Positions 1-9,894 of a stretch of 64,000 nucleotides of DNA are shown in pieces. Numbering within the stretch: the first letter of the stretch is position 1; each line of letters starts with the position of its first letter. A program made the position numbers and the translations under genes. Below the pieces are notes generated by a model. It was not told where the DNA came from and searched no databases. It was given only the letters and a program-made list of their open reading frames with translations. The DNA is from Streptomyces sp. NBC_00425 (GTDB lineage: Bacteria > Actinomycetota > Actinomycetes > Streptomycetales > Streptomycetaceae): contig NZ_CP107928.1 in the NCBI RefSeq assembly GCF_036030735.1, positions 124,001-188,000 of the forward strand. Direction: 5' to 3'.

Positions 1-3000
1 GGCCTGGCGGATGACGCGCTGCTGGGCGGGCCCGTTGGGGGCGGTCAGGCCGTTGGACGCGCCGTCCTGGTTGACGGCGCTGCCGCGGATCACGGCCAGC
101 ACCCGGTGCCCGTTGCGGCGGGCGTCCGAGAGGCGTTCCAGCAGGATGAGGCCGACGCCCTCCGCCCAGCCGGTGCCGTCGGACGACGCGGAGAACGCCT
201 TGCAGCGCCCGTCGGGCGACAGCGCCCGCTGCCGGCTGAACTCCACGAACGTGGTGGGCGTCGCCATCAGGGCGACGCCGCCCGCCAGCGCGAGGGTGCA
301 CTCGCCCTCGCGCAGCGCCCGCGCCGCCAGATGGAGCGCCACCAGCGACGAGGAGCACGCGGTGTCCACGGTGAGAGCGGGGCCCTCGAGACCGAACGTG
401 TACGACACGCGGCCGGAGGCGACGCTGCCCATGCTGCCGTTGCCGAGGTACCCCTCGTACCCGGCGGGCGCCGGCTGCAGCCGGGAGGCGTAGTCGTTGT
501 ACATGACGCCGGCGAACACGCCGGTCCGGCTGCCGCGCAGGGTCGCGGGGTCGATCCCGGCCCGCTCGAACGCCTCCCACGCCGTCTCCAGCAGCAGCCG
601 CTGCTGCGGGTCGGTGGCCAGGGCCTCGCGCGGGCTGATCCCGAAGAACTCGGCGTCGAAGTCCTCGGCGCCGTGCAGGAACCCGCCGCGGCGGCAGTAC
701 GTCTTGCCGGCCGCGTCGGGGTCCGGGTCGTACAGTTCGGCCTCGTCCCAGCCGCGTGAGGCGGGGAACTCCCCCACCGCGTCCACGCCGTCGGCGACCA
801 GCCGCCACAGCTCCTGCGGCGAGGTGACGCCGCCGGGGTAGCGGCAGCTCATCGAGACGATGGCGATCGGGTCGTCGTCCGCGGCCCGCACCCGCACCGG
901 CACGGCCGCCGCCGCGGCGGTGTGGGCGGTGGCGGTGTCCTCGCCCGCGACCCGCTCCAGCAGATAGCCGGCCACGGCCTGCGGGGTGGGGAAGTCGAAG
1001 ACCAGGGTGGCGGGCAGCGTCAGGCCGGTGGCCGAGGCCAGCCGGTTGCGCAGTTCGACCGAGGCGAGCGAGTCGAATCCGTAGGTCTTCAGGGCCCGCC
1101 GGTCGTCGATGGCGCCGGGCCCCTCGAGCCCCAGGACGGTGGCGACATGGGTGCGCACGAACGCGGCGACGGCGCCCGCGCGTTCGCCGATCGCCAGGCG
1201 GGCGATGCGCTGCGCCCAGGCCCCCTCGGACGACGCGCCGCCGGCCGGGGCGCTCCTGCGGGCCGGCACCCGGATCAGCGTGCGCAGCAGCGCGGGCAGG
1301 CGTCCTTGTGCCGCGTCGGCGCGCAGGGCGTCGGTGTCCAGGCGGGCCGGGACGGCGAGCGGCCGGCCGGCCGCCCACGACGCGTCGAACAGGGCGAGCC
1401 CGTCCTCGGTGTCCATGGCGGCCAGGCCGCCGCGGGTCATCCGGGCGCGGTCGGCGTCGTCGAGGTGCCGGGTCAGGCCGGTGGCCTGGCCCCACAGTCC
1501 GAACGCGAGGGAGCAGGCGGGCAGCCCGTGGGCGTGGCGGTGCTGGGCGAGCCCGTCGAGGAAGCCGTTGGCGGCGGTGTAGTTGGCCTGGCCCGGGTTG
1601 CCGAGCGTGGCGGTGACGGAGGAGAACAGGACGAACGCGGCGAGGTCCATGTGCTCGGTCAGCTCGTGCAGATGCCAGGCCGCGTCCGCCTTGGGCCGCA
1701 GCACCCGCTCAAGACGCTCGGGCGTCAACGCGGTCACCGTGCCGTCGTCCAGCACCCCGGCCGTGTGCACCACCGCCGTCAGCGGATGCTCCGCCTCCAC
1801 CGACGCCAGCACCCCCGCCAGCGCCTGACGGTCCGCCACGTCACACGCCGCCACCCGCACCGACGCACCCAGCGCGCCCAGCTCCTCGACGAGGCCGGCC
1901 ACCCCCTCCGCCTGCCCGCCCCGACGGCTCACCAGCACCAGATGACGCACCCCGTACGCCACCACCAGATGCCGCGCGAACACCGCGCCCAGCGTCCCCG
2001 TGCCCCCGGTGACCAGCACCGTGCCGTGCGGGTCGAGCGGGCGGGACGCCCGGCCGGACACCGACGCCGGCACTGATGCCGGTGCCGGTGCCGGTGCCGG
2101 CACTGATGCCGGTGCCGGTGCCGGTGCTTTGACCAGTCTGGGCACGCGGGCGGTGGCGCCGCGCACCGCGTACTGGGGTTCGGCGTCGGCGGTCAGCGCC
2201 CGGGCCAGGTCGCCGGCCGGGCGGGGGCGCTCGTCGAGGTCGACGAGCGTGAACCGGTCGGGTTCCTCCCGCTGCGCGGTGCGCACCAGACCCCACAGGG
2301 CGGCGCCCGCCAGGTCGGTGACGTCCTCGCCGTCACCGGTCGCCACCGCGCCGCGGGTGACGACGGTCAGCCGGGCCGGTGCGAGCTCCTGGCTGCCGAG
2401 CCAGCGCTGCATCTCCGCAAGCGTGTGCCGCGTCGCGCTGTGGACGCGCGCCAGGGGTGTGGCGCCCGTGCCGTCACCGGCCGCGAGCAGCACCGTGGAG
2501 GGCGGTTCGGCGCCCTGCCGCAGGCCGGCCAGGAGGGCGTCGACGTCCGCGTGCCGGGGGACGCCGAGGCTGTCCGCGAGGAAGCCGGCCGTGCCGCCGG
2601 CCGGGCCCAGCACGGCGATGCCGCCCGGCCGGGCCTTCTCGGGCAGCGGCTGCTCGCTCCAGTCGACCACGTAGGGCGAGGCGAGGTCGTCGCCGGCCGC
2701 GGCCCGCAGCCGCTCCGCGGGGATCTCGCGCAGGGCGAGCGAGGCGACGGAGGCGACCGGACGCCCGGCCTCGTCGAACAGCTCCAGGCCCAGCCCGTTC
2801 TCGCCGGCCGGCACGATCCGCACCCGCACCGCCGCCGCACCCGTCGCGTGCAGACGCACACCCGACCACACGAACGGCAGCCGCGGCCCGCCCGCGCCCT
2901 CCCCCGCCGCCTCTCCCGCCGGCAGCAGCCCGGCATGCAGCGACGCGTCCAGCAACGCCGGATGCACCCCGAACCCCGCCACCGCCTCCCGCTCCCCCTC

Positions 3001-6000
3001 CCCCAGAGCGACCTCGGCGAACACCTCCGCACCCCGGCGCCACACCGCGCCCACCCCCTGGAACACCGGCCCGTACTCATAGCCGGCCCCCGCCAACGCC
3101 CCGTACAGACCGCCCACATCCACCGCCCGCGCACCCTCCGGCGGCCACACCAGCCCCTCACCCGCAGGTGCGGCCGGCGCGGCGGGCGGGGCGGGGTCCG
3201 CGGACAGCACACCGGTGGCGTGGCACGTCCACGCCTCGTCGTCGTCGGGGGCGCCCTCCTCGGGCCGCGAGTACACCGCGACCGCGCGCCGACCCGCCGC
3301 GTCGGGCGCCTGCATGACCACCTGCAGCCGCACGCCGTGCGCGGCGGGCAGCGGCAGGGGGGCCTGCAGGGTGAGTTCGTCCAGGACGTCGCAGCCCGCC
3401 TCGTCGCCGGCGCGCAGCGCCATCTCCACGAACGCCGTCCCGGGCAGCAGCACCGTCCCGGCCACCGCGTGATCGGCCAGCCAGCCGTGCGACTTCAGCG
3501 ACAGCCGCCCCGACAGCACCACGCTCTGCGTGCCGGCCACACCCGTCACCGCGCCCAGCAGCGGGTGTCCGGCGGCGGCCAGGCCCGCGGCCGGCACGTC
3601 GGCGGTGCGGCGGGCGGGCTCCAGCCAGTGCCGGCTGCGCTGGAAGGCGTAGGTGGGCAGATCGGCCGGCTCCCCGTCCCAGGACAGGAGCGGGGCGAAG
3701 TCGACGTCCAGGCCGCGCTCCCACGCCTGGCCCAGCGACGTGAGGAAACGGTCCAGGCCGCCCTGGCCGCGGCGCAGCGTCGGCACCGACACCGCCGCAG
3801 CCGCACCCGCCCCGCCCGCCCCCTCTGCCGCGTGTGCCGTGGGTGCGGCATGTCCGGCGGGTGCAGTGGGTGCGGCGTGCACGGTGGGTGCGGTGGGTGC
3901 GGTGGGTGCGGTGGGTGCGGCATGTCCGGCGGGTGCGGTGGGTGCGGCGTCCTCGAAGGTCTCCTGCATGCCCTGGGCGAGCACCGGGTGGGCGCCGCAC
4001 TCGACGAAGGTGGTGTGTCCGTCGGCCAGCAGGGCCCGGGTGGTCTTCTCGAACTCCACGGTCCGGCGCATGTTGCGGTACCAGTACGCGGCGTCCAGGC
4101 CGGCGGTGTCGATCGGGCCGCCGGTGACGGTGGAGTAGAAGGGCGTCTCGCTCGTGCGGGGGGTGATCGGCGCGAGCAGGTCGAGGACGCGCTCGCGGAT
4201 GGGCTCGACGTGACGGGAGTGCGAGGCGAACGTCGTGGCGATGCGACGCCAGCGCGCGCCGTCGGCCTCCAGGGCCCGGGCCAGCTCGTCGAGGGCGCCG
4301 GTGGTGCCCGAGACGACGGTCGACGAGGGCCCGTTGACGACCGCGATCTCCAGGTCGTCGGCGTGCCGGGCGAGGTAGGGGCGCACGGCGCCGGCGGGCA
4401 GCGCGACGGACAGCATGCCGCAGGCGCCCTCGATCCCGGTGATCGCCCTGCCGCGCAGCGCCACCACCAGCGCGGCGTCGTCAAGGGACAGGGCGCCGGC
4501 GACGGTCGCCGCGGCGATCTCCCCCTGCGAGTGCCCCGCCACCGCGTCCGGCACGACCCCGTGGGAACGCCACAGCTCGGCCAGCGACACCATCACCGCC
4601 CACAACGCCGGCTGGACGACGTCCACCCGCTCCAGCAGCGCGGCGTCGCCCTCGCCGAGCAGCACCTGAAGCAGATCCCACTCCACATGCGGCGCCAGCG
4701 CCCGCGCGCACTCCTCCAACCGGGCCCGGAACACCGGCGCCTGGGCGTACAGGGGCGCCGCGACGCCGTGCCAGTACGAGCCCTGGCCCGGGAAGACGAA
4801 CACGGTCTTGCCCTGCACGGCGGCCTGGACGGGCGAGTCGGGCTCGGCGAGCGCCTTCGCGCCGCGGACCAGGGCGTCACGGTGGGCGCCGACGAGCACG
4901 GCACGGTGGTCGAAGGCGGTGCGGTGACGCACGAGCGCGGAGCCGATGGCGGCCGCGTCCACGCCGGGGTGCCCGGCGGCGAACCCGGCCAGGCGGGCGG
5001 CCTGTTCACGCAGCGCGGCGGGGGTCTTGGCCGACAGCACCCACGGCACCACAGCCACAGCCGCAGGGGCCGGTGCAGGGGCCGGTGCAGGGGCAGCGGC
5101 CGCATCGGCCGGAGCAGTGGCGGCGGAGGGCGCGGCGGGGGCGGCGTTGTCGGCGGTCGTCTCCTGCCCGGGCGCCTGTTCCAGGATCAGGTGGGCGTTG
5201 GTGCCGGAGATCCCGAAGGACGAGACGGCCGCCCGGCGCGGCCGCCCGGCCTCGGGCCACGGCCGCTCCCGCGCGAGCAGCGACACCGCTCCCGCCGTCC
5301 AGTCCACCCGGGCCGTCGGCTCCTCGACGTGCAGCGTGCGCGGCAGGACCCCGTGCCGCAGCGCCATCACCATCTTGATCACACCGCCGACCCCGGCCGC
5401 CGCCATCGTGTGACCGATGTTCGACTTCAACGACCCCAGCCACAACGGCTGTTCAGGCGTGTGCTCCTGCCCGTAGGTGGCCAGCAGGGCCTGCGCCTCG
5501 ATCGGGTCGCCGAGCCTGGTGCCCGTGCCGTGCGCCTCCACCGCGTCCACGTCCGCGCCCGACAGACCCGCGTTCGCCAGCGCCTGGCGGATCACCCGCT
5601 GCTGCGACGGCCCGTTCGGAGCCGTCAGCCCGTTGCTGGCGCCGTCCTGGTTGACCGCGCTGCCCCGGATCACCGCCAGAACCTCGTGGCCGTTGCGGCG
5701 CGCGTCGGACAGCCGCTCCAGCACCACCACCCCCACACCCTCGCCCCAGCCGGTGCCGTCCGCGTCCTGCGAGAACGCCTTGCAGCGGCCGTCCGCCGAC
5801 AGGCCCTGCTGCCGCGAGAACTCCACGAACATCCCCGGCGACGCCATCACCGTCGCCCCGCCCGCCAACGCCAGCGCGCACTCCCCCGCACGCAACGACT
5901 GCGCCGCCAGATGCAACGCCACCAACGACGCCGAACACGCCGTGTCCACCGTCACCGCCGGACCCTCAAGCCCCAACGTGTACGCGATACGCCCCGACGC

Positions 6001-9000
6001 CACACTCGCCGTCGTCCCCGTGAGCAGATAGCCCTCCGAGCCGCCCGCGGGCTCGTACAGGCGCGGCCCGTACTCCGGCGTCATCGCCCCGACGAAGACA
6101 CCCGTGCGGCTGCCGCGCAGCGAGCCGGGCACGATCCGGGCCCGTTCCAGGGACTCCCACGCCGTCTCCAGCAGCAGCCGCTGCTGGGGGTCCATCGCCG
6201 CGGCCTCGCGGGGCGAGACCCCGAAGAAGGCGGCGTCGAACATGTCGGCGTCGTAGACGAATCCGCCGTGCCGCGTGTACGTCTTGCCGGAGCGGCCCCG
6301 CTCGGGGTCGTAGAGGTCGTCCAGGTCCCAGCCCCGGCCGTCGGGGAAGACGCCGATCGCGTCGACGCCGGCGGACACCACGTCCCACAGGCTTTCCGGC
6401 GAGGTCACGCCGCCCGGGTAGCGGCAGGCCATGCCCACCACGGCCAGCGGCTCGTCGACGGCGTCCGGCAGCCCGGACAGGATCTCGTCGACGGCGTGCG
6501 GGTCGGGGGCTCCGACGAGATCGCGGACGATGTGCCGGGCCAGGACCTCGGGGGTGGGGTAGTCGTAGACCAGCGAGGGCGGCAGGGACAGGCCCAGGTC
6601 GCCCGCCAGCCGGCTGCGCAGCTCCACCGACGTCAGCGAGTTGTAGCCCAGGTCGCGGAACGACTGGGCCGCATCGACCGCTTCGGCCGACTCGTACTCC
6701 AGGATCTGCGCCGTGTGCCGCCGCACCAGATCGGTGATCAGCTTCTCCCGGAGCCGGTCGCCCTGAGCGCCGGTCAGGCCCCGCATCCTCGCCGCCCACT
6801 GGCCCAGCACCGTGTCCGGCTCGTCGCCGTCGTACGAGTCGTCGAGGGCATCGGGGACGGCGGCCCCGGGGCCCGCGGGGGCCGCCGCAGCACCGGCAGC
6901 AGCGGCAGCAGCGGCGGGAGCGGCGGGGGCGGTGCCGGTGCCGGTGTCGATCCAGTACCGCTTGTGCTGGAAGGCGTAGGTGGGCAGCTTGACCCTGCTG
7001 CCCCCGTGCAGGAGGGGGGTGAGGTCGGCGCCGATGCCGTGGGCGTGCAGGGCGGCCAGCGCCCGCAGGGCGGTGCGGGCCTCGTCCTTGTCCCTGTGCA
7101 GGACCGAGACCGCGACCGCGGTGACGCTGCCTGTGGTGCCGGTGTCGGTGTGGGTGTCGAGGGTGTTCTTCACCAGGGCGGTCAGGACGGGGTCGGGGCC
7201 GAGTTCGAGGTAGGCGGTGATCCCGCGCGCGTGCAGGGCCTGGACGCCGTCGTGGAAGCGGACCGCCGCCCGGATGTGCCCCGCCCAGTACCCCGGGTCG
7301 GTCAGCTCGCCTTCGCCGGCTGGGGCGCCGGTGACGTTGGAGATCACCGCGAGCCGCGGCTCACGGAACACGATCCCGGCGACGGCCTCCTCGAACCGGG
7401 CGACCGCGGTGTCCATGTGCGGGGAATGGAAGGCGTGCGAGACCGCCAGACGCTTGACGCGCACCCCCTCCTGCCGGAAACGCTCCGCGAGCTCCCCGGC
7501 GGCGTCGGCGTCGCCGGAGACGACGACCGCCGAAGGCCCGTTGACCGCCGCCAGCGCCAGCCGCCCCCCGAACGACGCCACCACCGGCGCCACGTCCGCC
7601 GCGGGCGCGGCGACGGCGATCATCGCACCGCCCGCCCGGGCGGCCTGCATCAGCCGGCCCCGCACCGCCACCAGCCGGCACGCGTCCGCCAGCGAGAACA
7701 CCCCCGCCGCATACGCCGCCGCAACCTCGCCGACCGAATGCCCGATCACCGCGTCCGGGCGCACGCCCCACGACGACACCAGAGCGAACAACGCCGACTC
7801 CACCGCGAACAGGGCCGCCTGCGTGAACTGGGTTTCCTCCAGCAACGCCGCCTCGGCGCTGCCCTCCTCCGCGAACACCAGCGCCTTCAACGACCGGCCC
7901 AGCTCCCCATCCAGGTGGGCGCACGCCGCGTCGAAGGCCTGCGCGAACACCGGGAACGCCGCATACAACTCCCGCCCCATCCCGGCACGCTGGCTGCCCT
8001 GCCCGGAGAACATCACCGCAAGCCCGCCCGCGCCGGTGGCGCGGCCCCGCACCACATCCGCGCCGCTCTTGCCGGCCGCCAGCGCGTCCAGGCCCGCCAG
8101 GAGCTGTTCACGACCCTCGCCCAGCACCACCGCCCGGTGCTCGAACACCGACCGCGTCACCGCCAGCGACCACCCCACATCCACCGGATCGACCGAGTCG
8201 ACCGAGCCGACCGGGTCGCCTTCGCTCTCCCGCACGAACTCCGCCAGTCGTGCGGCCTGTCCGCGCAGCGCGGCAGATGTCTTCGCGGACAGGGTCCAGG
8301 GCACGAGGGCCGTCCGGGCGGGGGTGGTGCGGGTGCTGACGGGGTGGGCGTTGCTGCTGCCGTCGGGGCTGGTGGTGTCGGCGTTGGGGGCGGGTGTGTG
8401 CCGGGTCCGGGCGTCCGTCTGGCGGGCGGGTCCGGCGGTGAGGACGAGGTGGCAGTTGGTGCCGCCCATCCCGAACGAGGACACACCCGCCACCGGGGCC
8501 GCGTCGTCGTGCTGCGGCCAGGGCTCCGTCTGGGTCTGCACCCGCAGGTTCAGCTCCTGCAGGTCGATGCCCGCAGCCGGCGAGCGGAAGTGCAGGCTCG
8601 CCGGAATGAGCCGATGCCGCACCGCGAGCGCCGCCTTGATCAGGCCGACGATCCCCGCCGCGCCCTCCAGATGCCCCACGTTCGTCTTCGCCGACCCCAC
8701 CCGCAACGGCTCCCCGCGGCCCTCGGCCCGGCCCAGCACCGCGCCCAGCGCCCGCGCCTCCACCGGATCGCCCGCCCGCGTCCCCGTCCCGTGCAACTCC
8801 ACATAACCCACCGCCGCAGGCAAGACGCCCGCATCCGCATACGCCAGACGCAGCACCTCCTCCTGACCCGCCGCGGAAGGAACCGTCAGCCCCGCACCGC
8901 CGCCGTCGTTGGTCACCGCGCCGCCCGCGATCACACACACCACGTCGTCGCCGTCCGCCACCGCGTCCGAGAGCCGCTTCAGCACCACGAGGCCACCGCC

Positions 9001-9741
9001 CTCGCCCCGCACATAACCCTCCGCCCGCTCATCGAAGACATAGGCGCGGCCCTGCGGCGACATTCCGCCGAACTTGGAGACGGTGACCTGCGACTCCGGG
9101 GCGAGGATCAGGTTCACGCCGCCGGCCAGGGCCAGTGAGACGTCGCCTTGGCGCAGTGCCTGGCAGGCCTGGTGGACGGCGACCAGCGCGGACGACTGGC
9201 CGCAGTCCACGACCCAGGAGGGGCCGGTGAGGCCCAGCAGGTAGGAGACGCGGTTGGCGATGACGCTGCGGGCCAGGCCGGTGGAGGTGAACGCGTCGAC
9301 GGCCTCGGCGCCGGCGCGCCGGGACAGGGTCGCGTAGTCGTCGGCCATCGCGCCGACGAACACGCCGGCCGAGGTCGCGGCGACGGTCGCCGGCACGATT
9401 CCCGCGTCTTCGAACGCTTCCCAGGCCAGTTCCAGGACGAGGCGCTGTTGGGGGTCCATCGCGGTGGCCTCCCGCGGCGAGATCCCGAAGAAACGCGCGT
9501 CGAACCCGTCGACCCGGTCGAGGAACCCGCCGCGCCGCGCCACGGCGCGGCCCGGCGCGGAAGGGTCCTCGCTGAAGAACGCGTCGGCGTTCCAGCGGTC
9601 GGCGGGGACGTCGCCGACCGCTTCCGCGCCCGCGAGGAGGAGGTCGAAGAACGCCGCTGGGTTCTTCCCGCCCGGGAAACGGCACGACAGACCCACCACT
9701 GCGATCGGCTCGTTGTGCGGCCTGCCAGATTCAGAAAGCAC
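1..9741 (-). CDS. Type I modular polyketide synthase: loading module, module 1 and start of module 2 (3' end outside window)
   Basis: One open frame of at least 3247 codons. Start GTG at 9741, about 11 nt after a GGAG; only about a dozen residues precede the first KS, so there is no N-terminal docking coil, as expected for the first PKS of an assembly line. Loading module: KSQ (about 9705-8440), where the usual active-site Cys is Gln (codon 9196-9198, DCGQSSALV); AT with GHSVGE (7726-7743) and HAFH (7426-7437), predicting malonyl-CoA; ACP with GYNSL (about 6640). Decarboxylation would give an acetyl starter. Module 1: KS with Cys at 5935-5937; AT with GHSQGE (4519-4536) and FASH (4219-4230), like the methylmalonyl YASH type; DH with [10 protein letters not shown] (about 3450) and DASLH (about 2935); KR with GGTGTLG, Ser/Tyr and an LDD motif (B-type); ACP with FDSL (about 1070). 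Module 2 KS (870 to the edge) has Cys at 355-357. Substrate calls are inferred from motifs; the product is unknown. Confidence 0.97.
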   Translation of the reverse strand, partial: MLSESGRPHNEPIAVVGLSCRFPGGKNPAAFFDLLLAGAEAVGDVPADRWNADAFFSEDPSAPGRAVARRGGFLDRVDGFDARFFGISPREATAMDPQQRLVLELAWEAFEDAGIVPATVAATSAGVFVGAMADDYATLSRRAGAEAVDAFTSTGLARSVIANRVSYLLGLTGPSWVVDCGQSSALVAVHQACQALRQGDVSLALAGGVNLILAPESQVTVSKFGGMSPQGRAYVFDERAEGYVRGEGGGLVVLKRLSDAVADGDDVVCVIAGGAVTNDGGGAGLTVPSAAGQEEVLRLAYADAGVLPAAVGYVELHGTGTRAGDPVEARALGAVLGRAEGRGEPLRVGSAKTNVGHLEGAAGIVGLIKAALAVRHRLIPASLHFRSPAAGIDLQELNLRVQTQTEPWPQHDDAAPVAGVSSFGMGGTNCHLVLTAGPARQTDARTRHTPAPNADTTSPDGSSNAHPVSTRTTPARTALVPWTLSAKTSAALRGQAARLAEFVRESEGDPVGSVDSVDPVDVGWSLAVTRSVFEHRAVVLGEGREQLLAGLDALAAGKSGADVVRGRATGAGGLAVMFSGQGSQRAGMGRELYAAFPVFAQAFDAACAHLDGELGRSLKALVFAEEGSAEAALLEETQFTQAALFAVESALFALVSSWGVRPDAVIGHSVGEVAAAYAAGVFSLADACRLVAVRGRLMQAARAGGAMIAVAAPAADVAPVVASFGGRLALAAVNGPSAVVVSGDADAAGELAERFRQEGVRVKRLAVSHAFHSPHMDTAVARFEEAVAGIVFREPRLAVISNVTGAPAGEGELTDPGYWAGHIRAAVRFHDGVQALHARGITAYLELGPDPVLTALVKNTLDTHTDTGTTGSVTAVAVSVLHRDKDEARTALRALAALHAHGIGADLTPLLHGGSRVKLPTYAFQHKRYWIDTGTGTAPAAPAAAAAAAGAAAAPAGPGAAVPDALDDSYDGDEPDTVLGQWAARMRGLTGAQGDRLREKLITDLVRRHTAQILEYESAEAVDAAQSFRDLGYNSLTSVELRSRLAGDLGLSLPPSLVYDYPTPEVLARHIVRDLVGAPDPHAVDEILSGLPDAVDEPLAVVGMACRYPGGVTSPESLWDVVSAGVDAIGVFPDGRGWDLDDLYDPERGRSGKTYTRHGGFVYDADMFDAAFFGVSPREAAAMDPQQRLLLETAWESLERARIVPGSLRGSRTGVFVGAMTPEYGPRLYEPAGGSEGYLLTGTTASVASGRIAYTLGLEGPAVTVDTACSASLVALHLAAQSLRAGECALALAGGATVMASPGMFVEFSRQQGLSADGRCKAFSQDADGTGWGEGVGVVVLERLSDARRNGHEVLAVIRGSAVNQDGASNGLTAPNGPSQQRVIRQALANAGLSGADVDAVEAHGTGTRLGDPIEAQALLATYGQEHTPEQPLWLGSLKSNIGHTMAAAGVGGVIKMVMALRHGVLPRTLHVEEPTARVDWTAGAVSLLARERPWPEAGRPRRAAVSSFGISGTNAHLILEQAPGQETTADNAAPAAPSAATAPADAAAAPAPAPAPAPAAVAVVPWVLSAKTPAALREQAARLAGFAAGHPGVDAAAIGSALVRHRTAFDHRAVLVGAHRDALVRGAKALAEPDSPVQAAVQGKTVFVFPGQGSYWHGVAAPLYAQAPVFRARLEECARALAPHVEWDLLQVLLGEGDAALLERVDVVQPALWAVMVSLAELWRSHGVVPDAVAGHSQGEIAAATVAGALSLDDAALVVALRGRAITGIEGACGMLSVALPAGAVRPYLARHADDLEIAVVNGPSSTVVSGTTGALDELARALEADGARWRRIATTFASHSRHVEPIRERVLDLLAPITPRTSETPFYSTVTGGPIDTAGLDAAYWYRNMRRTVEFEKTTRALLADGHTTFVECGAHPVLAQGMQETFEDAAPTAPAGHAAPTAPTAPTAPTVHAAPTAPAGHAAPTAHAAEGAGGAGAAAAVSVPTLRRGQGGLDRFLTSLGQAWERGLDVDFAPLLSWDGEPADLPTYAFQRSRHWLEPARRTADVPAAGLAAAGHPLLGAVTGVAGTQSVVLSGRLSLKSHGWLADHAVAGTVLLPGTAFVEMALRAGDEAGCDVLDELTLQAPLPLPAAHGVRLQVVMQAPDAAGRRAVAVYSRPEEGAPDDDEAWTCHATGVLSADPAPPAAPAAPAGEGLVWPPEGARAVDVGGLYGALAGAGYEYGPVFQGVGAVWRRGAEVFAEVALGEGEREAVAGFGVHPALLDASLHAGLLPAGEAAGEGAGGPRLPFVWSGVRLHATGAAAVRVRIVPAGENGLGLELFDEAGRPVASVASLALREIPAERLRAAAGDDLASPYVVDWSEQPLPEKARPGGIAVLGPAGGTAGFLADSLGVPRHADVDALLAGLRQGAEPPSTVLLAAGDGTGATPLARVHSATRHTLAEMQRWLGSQELAPARLTVVTRGAVATGDGEDVTDLAGAALWGLVRTAQREEPDRFTLVDLDERPRPAGDLARALTADAEPQYAVRGATARVPRLVKAPAPAPASVPAPAPAPASVPASVSGRASRPLDPHGTVLVTGGTGTLGAVFARHLVVAYGVRHLVLVSRRGGQAEGVAGLVEELGALGASVRVAACDVADRQALAGVLASVEAEHPLTAVVHTAGVLDDGTVTALTPERLERVLRPKADAAWHLHELTEHMDLAAFVLFSSVTATLGNPGQANYTAANGFLDGLAQHRHAHGLPACSLAFGLWGQATGLTRHLDDADRARMTRGGLAAMDTEDGLALFDASWAAGRPLAVPARLDTDALRADAAQGRLPALLRTLIRVPARRSAPAGGASSEGAWAQRIARLAIGERAGAVAAFVRTHVATVLGLEGPGAIDDRRALKTYGFDSLASVELRNRLASATGLTLPATLVFDFPTPQAVAGYLLERVAGEDTATAHTAAAAAVPVRVRAADDDPIAIVSMSCRYPGGVTSPQELWRLVADGVDAVGEFPASRGWDEAELYDPDPDAAGKTYCRRGGFLHGAEDFDAEFFGISPREALATDPQQRLLLETAWEAFERAGIDPATLRGSRTGVFAGVMYNDYASRLQPAPAGYEGYLGNGSMGSVASGRVSYTFGLEGPALTVDTACSSSLVALHLAARALREGECTLALAGGVALMATPTTFVEFSRQRALSPDGRCKAFSASSDGTGWAEGVGLILLERLSDARRNGHRVLAVIRGSAVNQDGASNGLTAPNGPAQQRVIRQA
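2071..2127. repeat. 30-bp tandem repeat in PKS module 1 linker
   Basis: Two copies of a 30-bp unit, each built from GGTGCC hexamers plus CACTGAT. It is in frame and encodes an Ala-Pro-rich linker (APAPAPASV type) between the DH region and the NADP-binding part of the KR. Confidence 0.85.
3839..3947. repeat. 9-bp GGTGCGGTG-type minisatellite in AT-to-DH linker
   Basis: Imperfect tandem array of 9-bp units with a longer, repeated higher-order unit. It is in frame on the minus strand and encodes a low-complexity APT/APA linker between the module 1 AT and the DH. The period is a multiple of three, so copy-number change would not break the PKS. Confidence 0.85.
5065..5100. repeat. 12-bp tandem repeat in KS-to-AT linker of module 1
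   Basis: About 2.5 copies of a GGGGCCGGTGCA unit, in frame, encoding an Ala-Pro-rich linker just before the module 1 acyltransferase. Confidence 0.75.
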
Positions 9742-9894
9742 GATGCCCGGTCTCCGTTTCGTCACACGCAGAAATCACACACGTCACACGCGGGGCGGGG
9801 TTTCGCGCCCGTGTCCGATGCCGCTGTCCGGTCTGTCACCTTCGTCAGCCGGGCTAAAGCCGCTCTTGCGGGGCCGCAGGGAGGGGCGGCGGCG

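Noticed and set aside
922..2076. Plus-strand frame of 384 codons
   Set aside because: Antisense shadow of the PKS KR and ACP region.
2425..9138. Uninterrupted plus-strand frame of more than 2200 codons
   Set aside because: Exactly antisense and codon-aligned to the PKS gene; absence of stops is a by-product of GC-rich codon use. Its product is Arg/Gly/His-rich low complexity with no domain.
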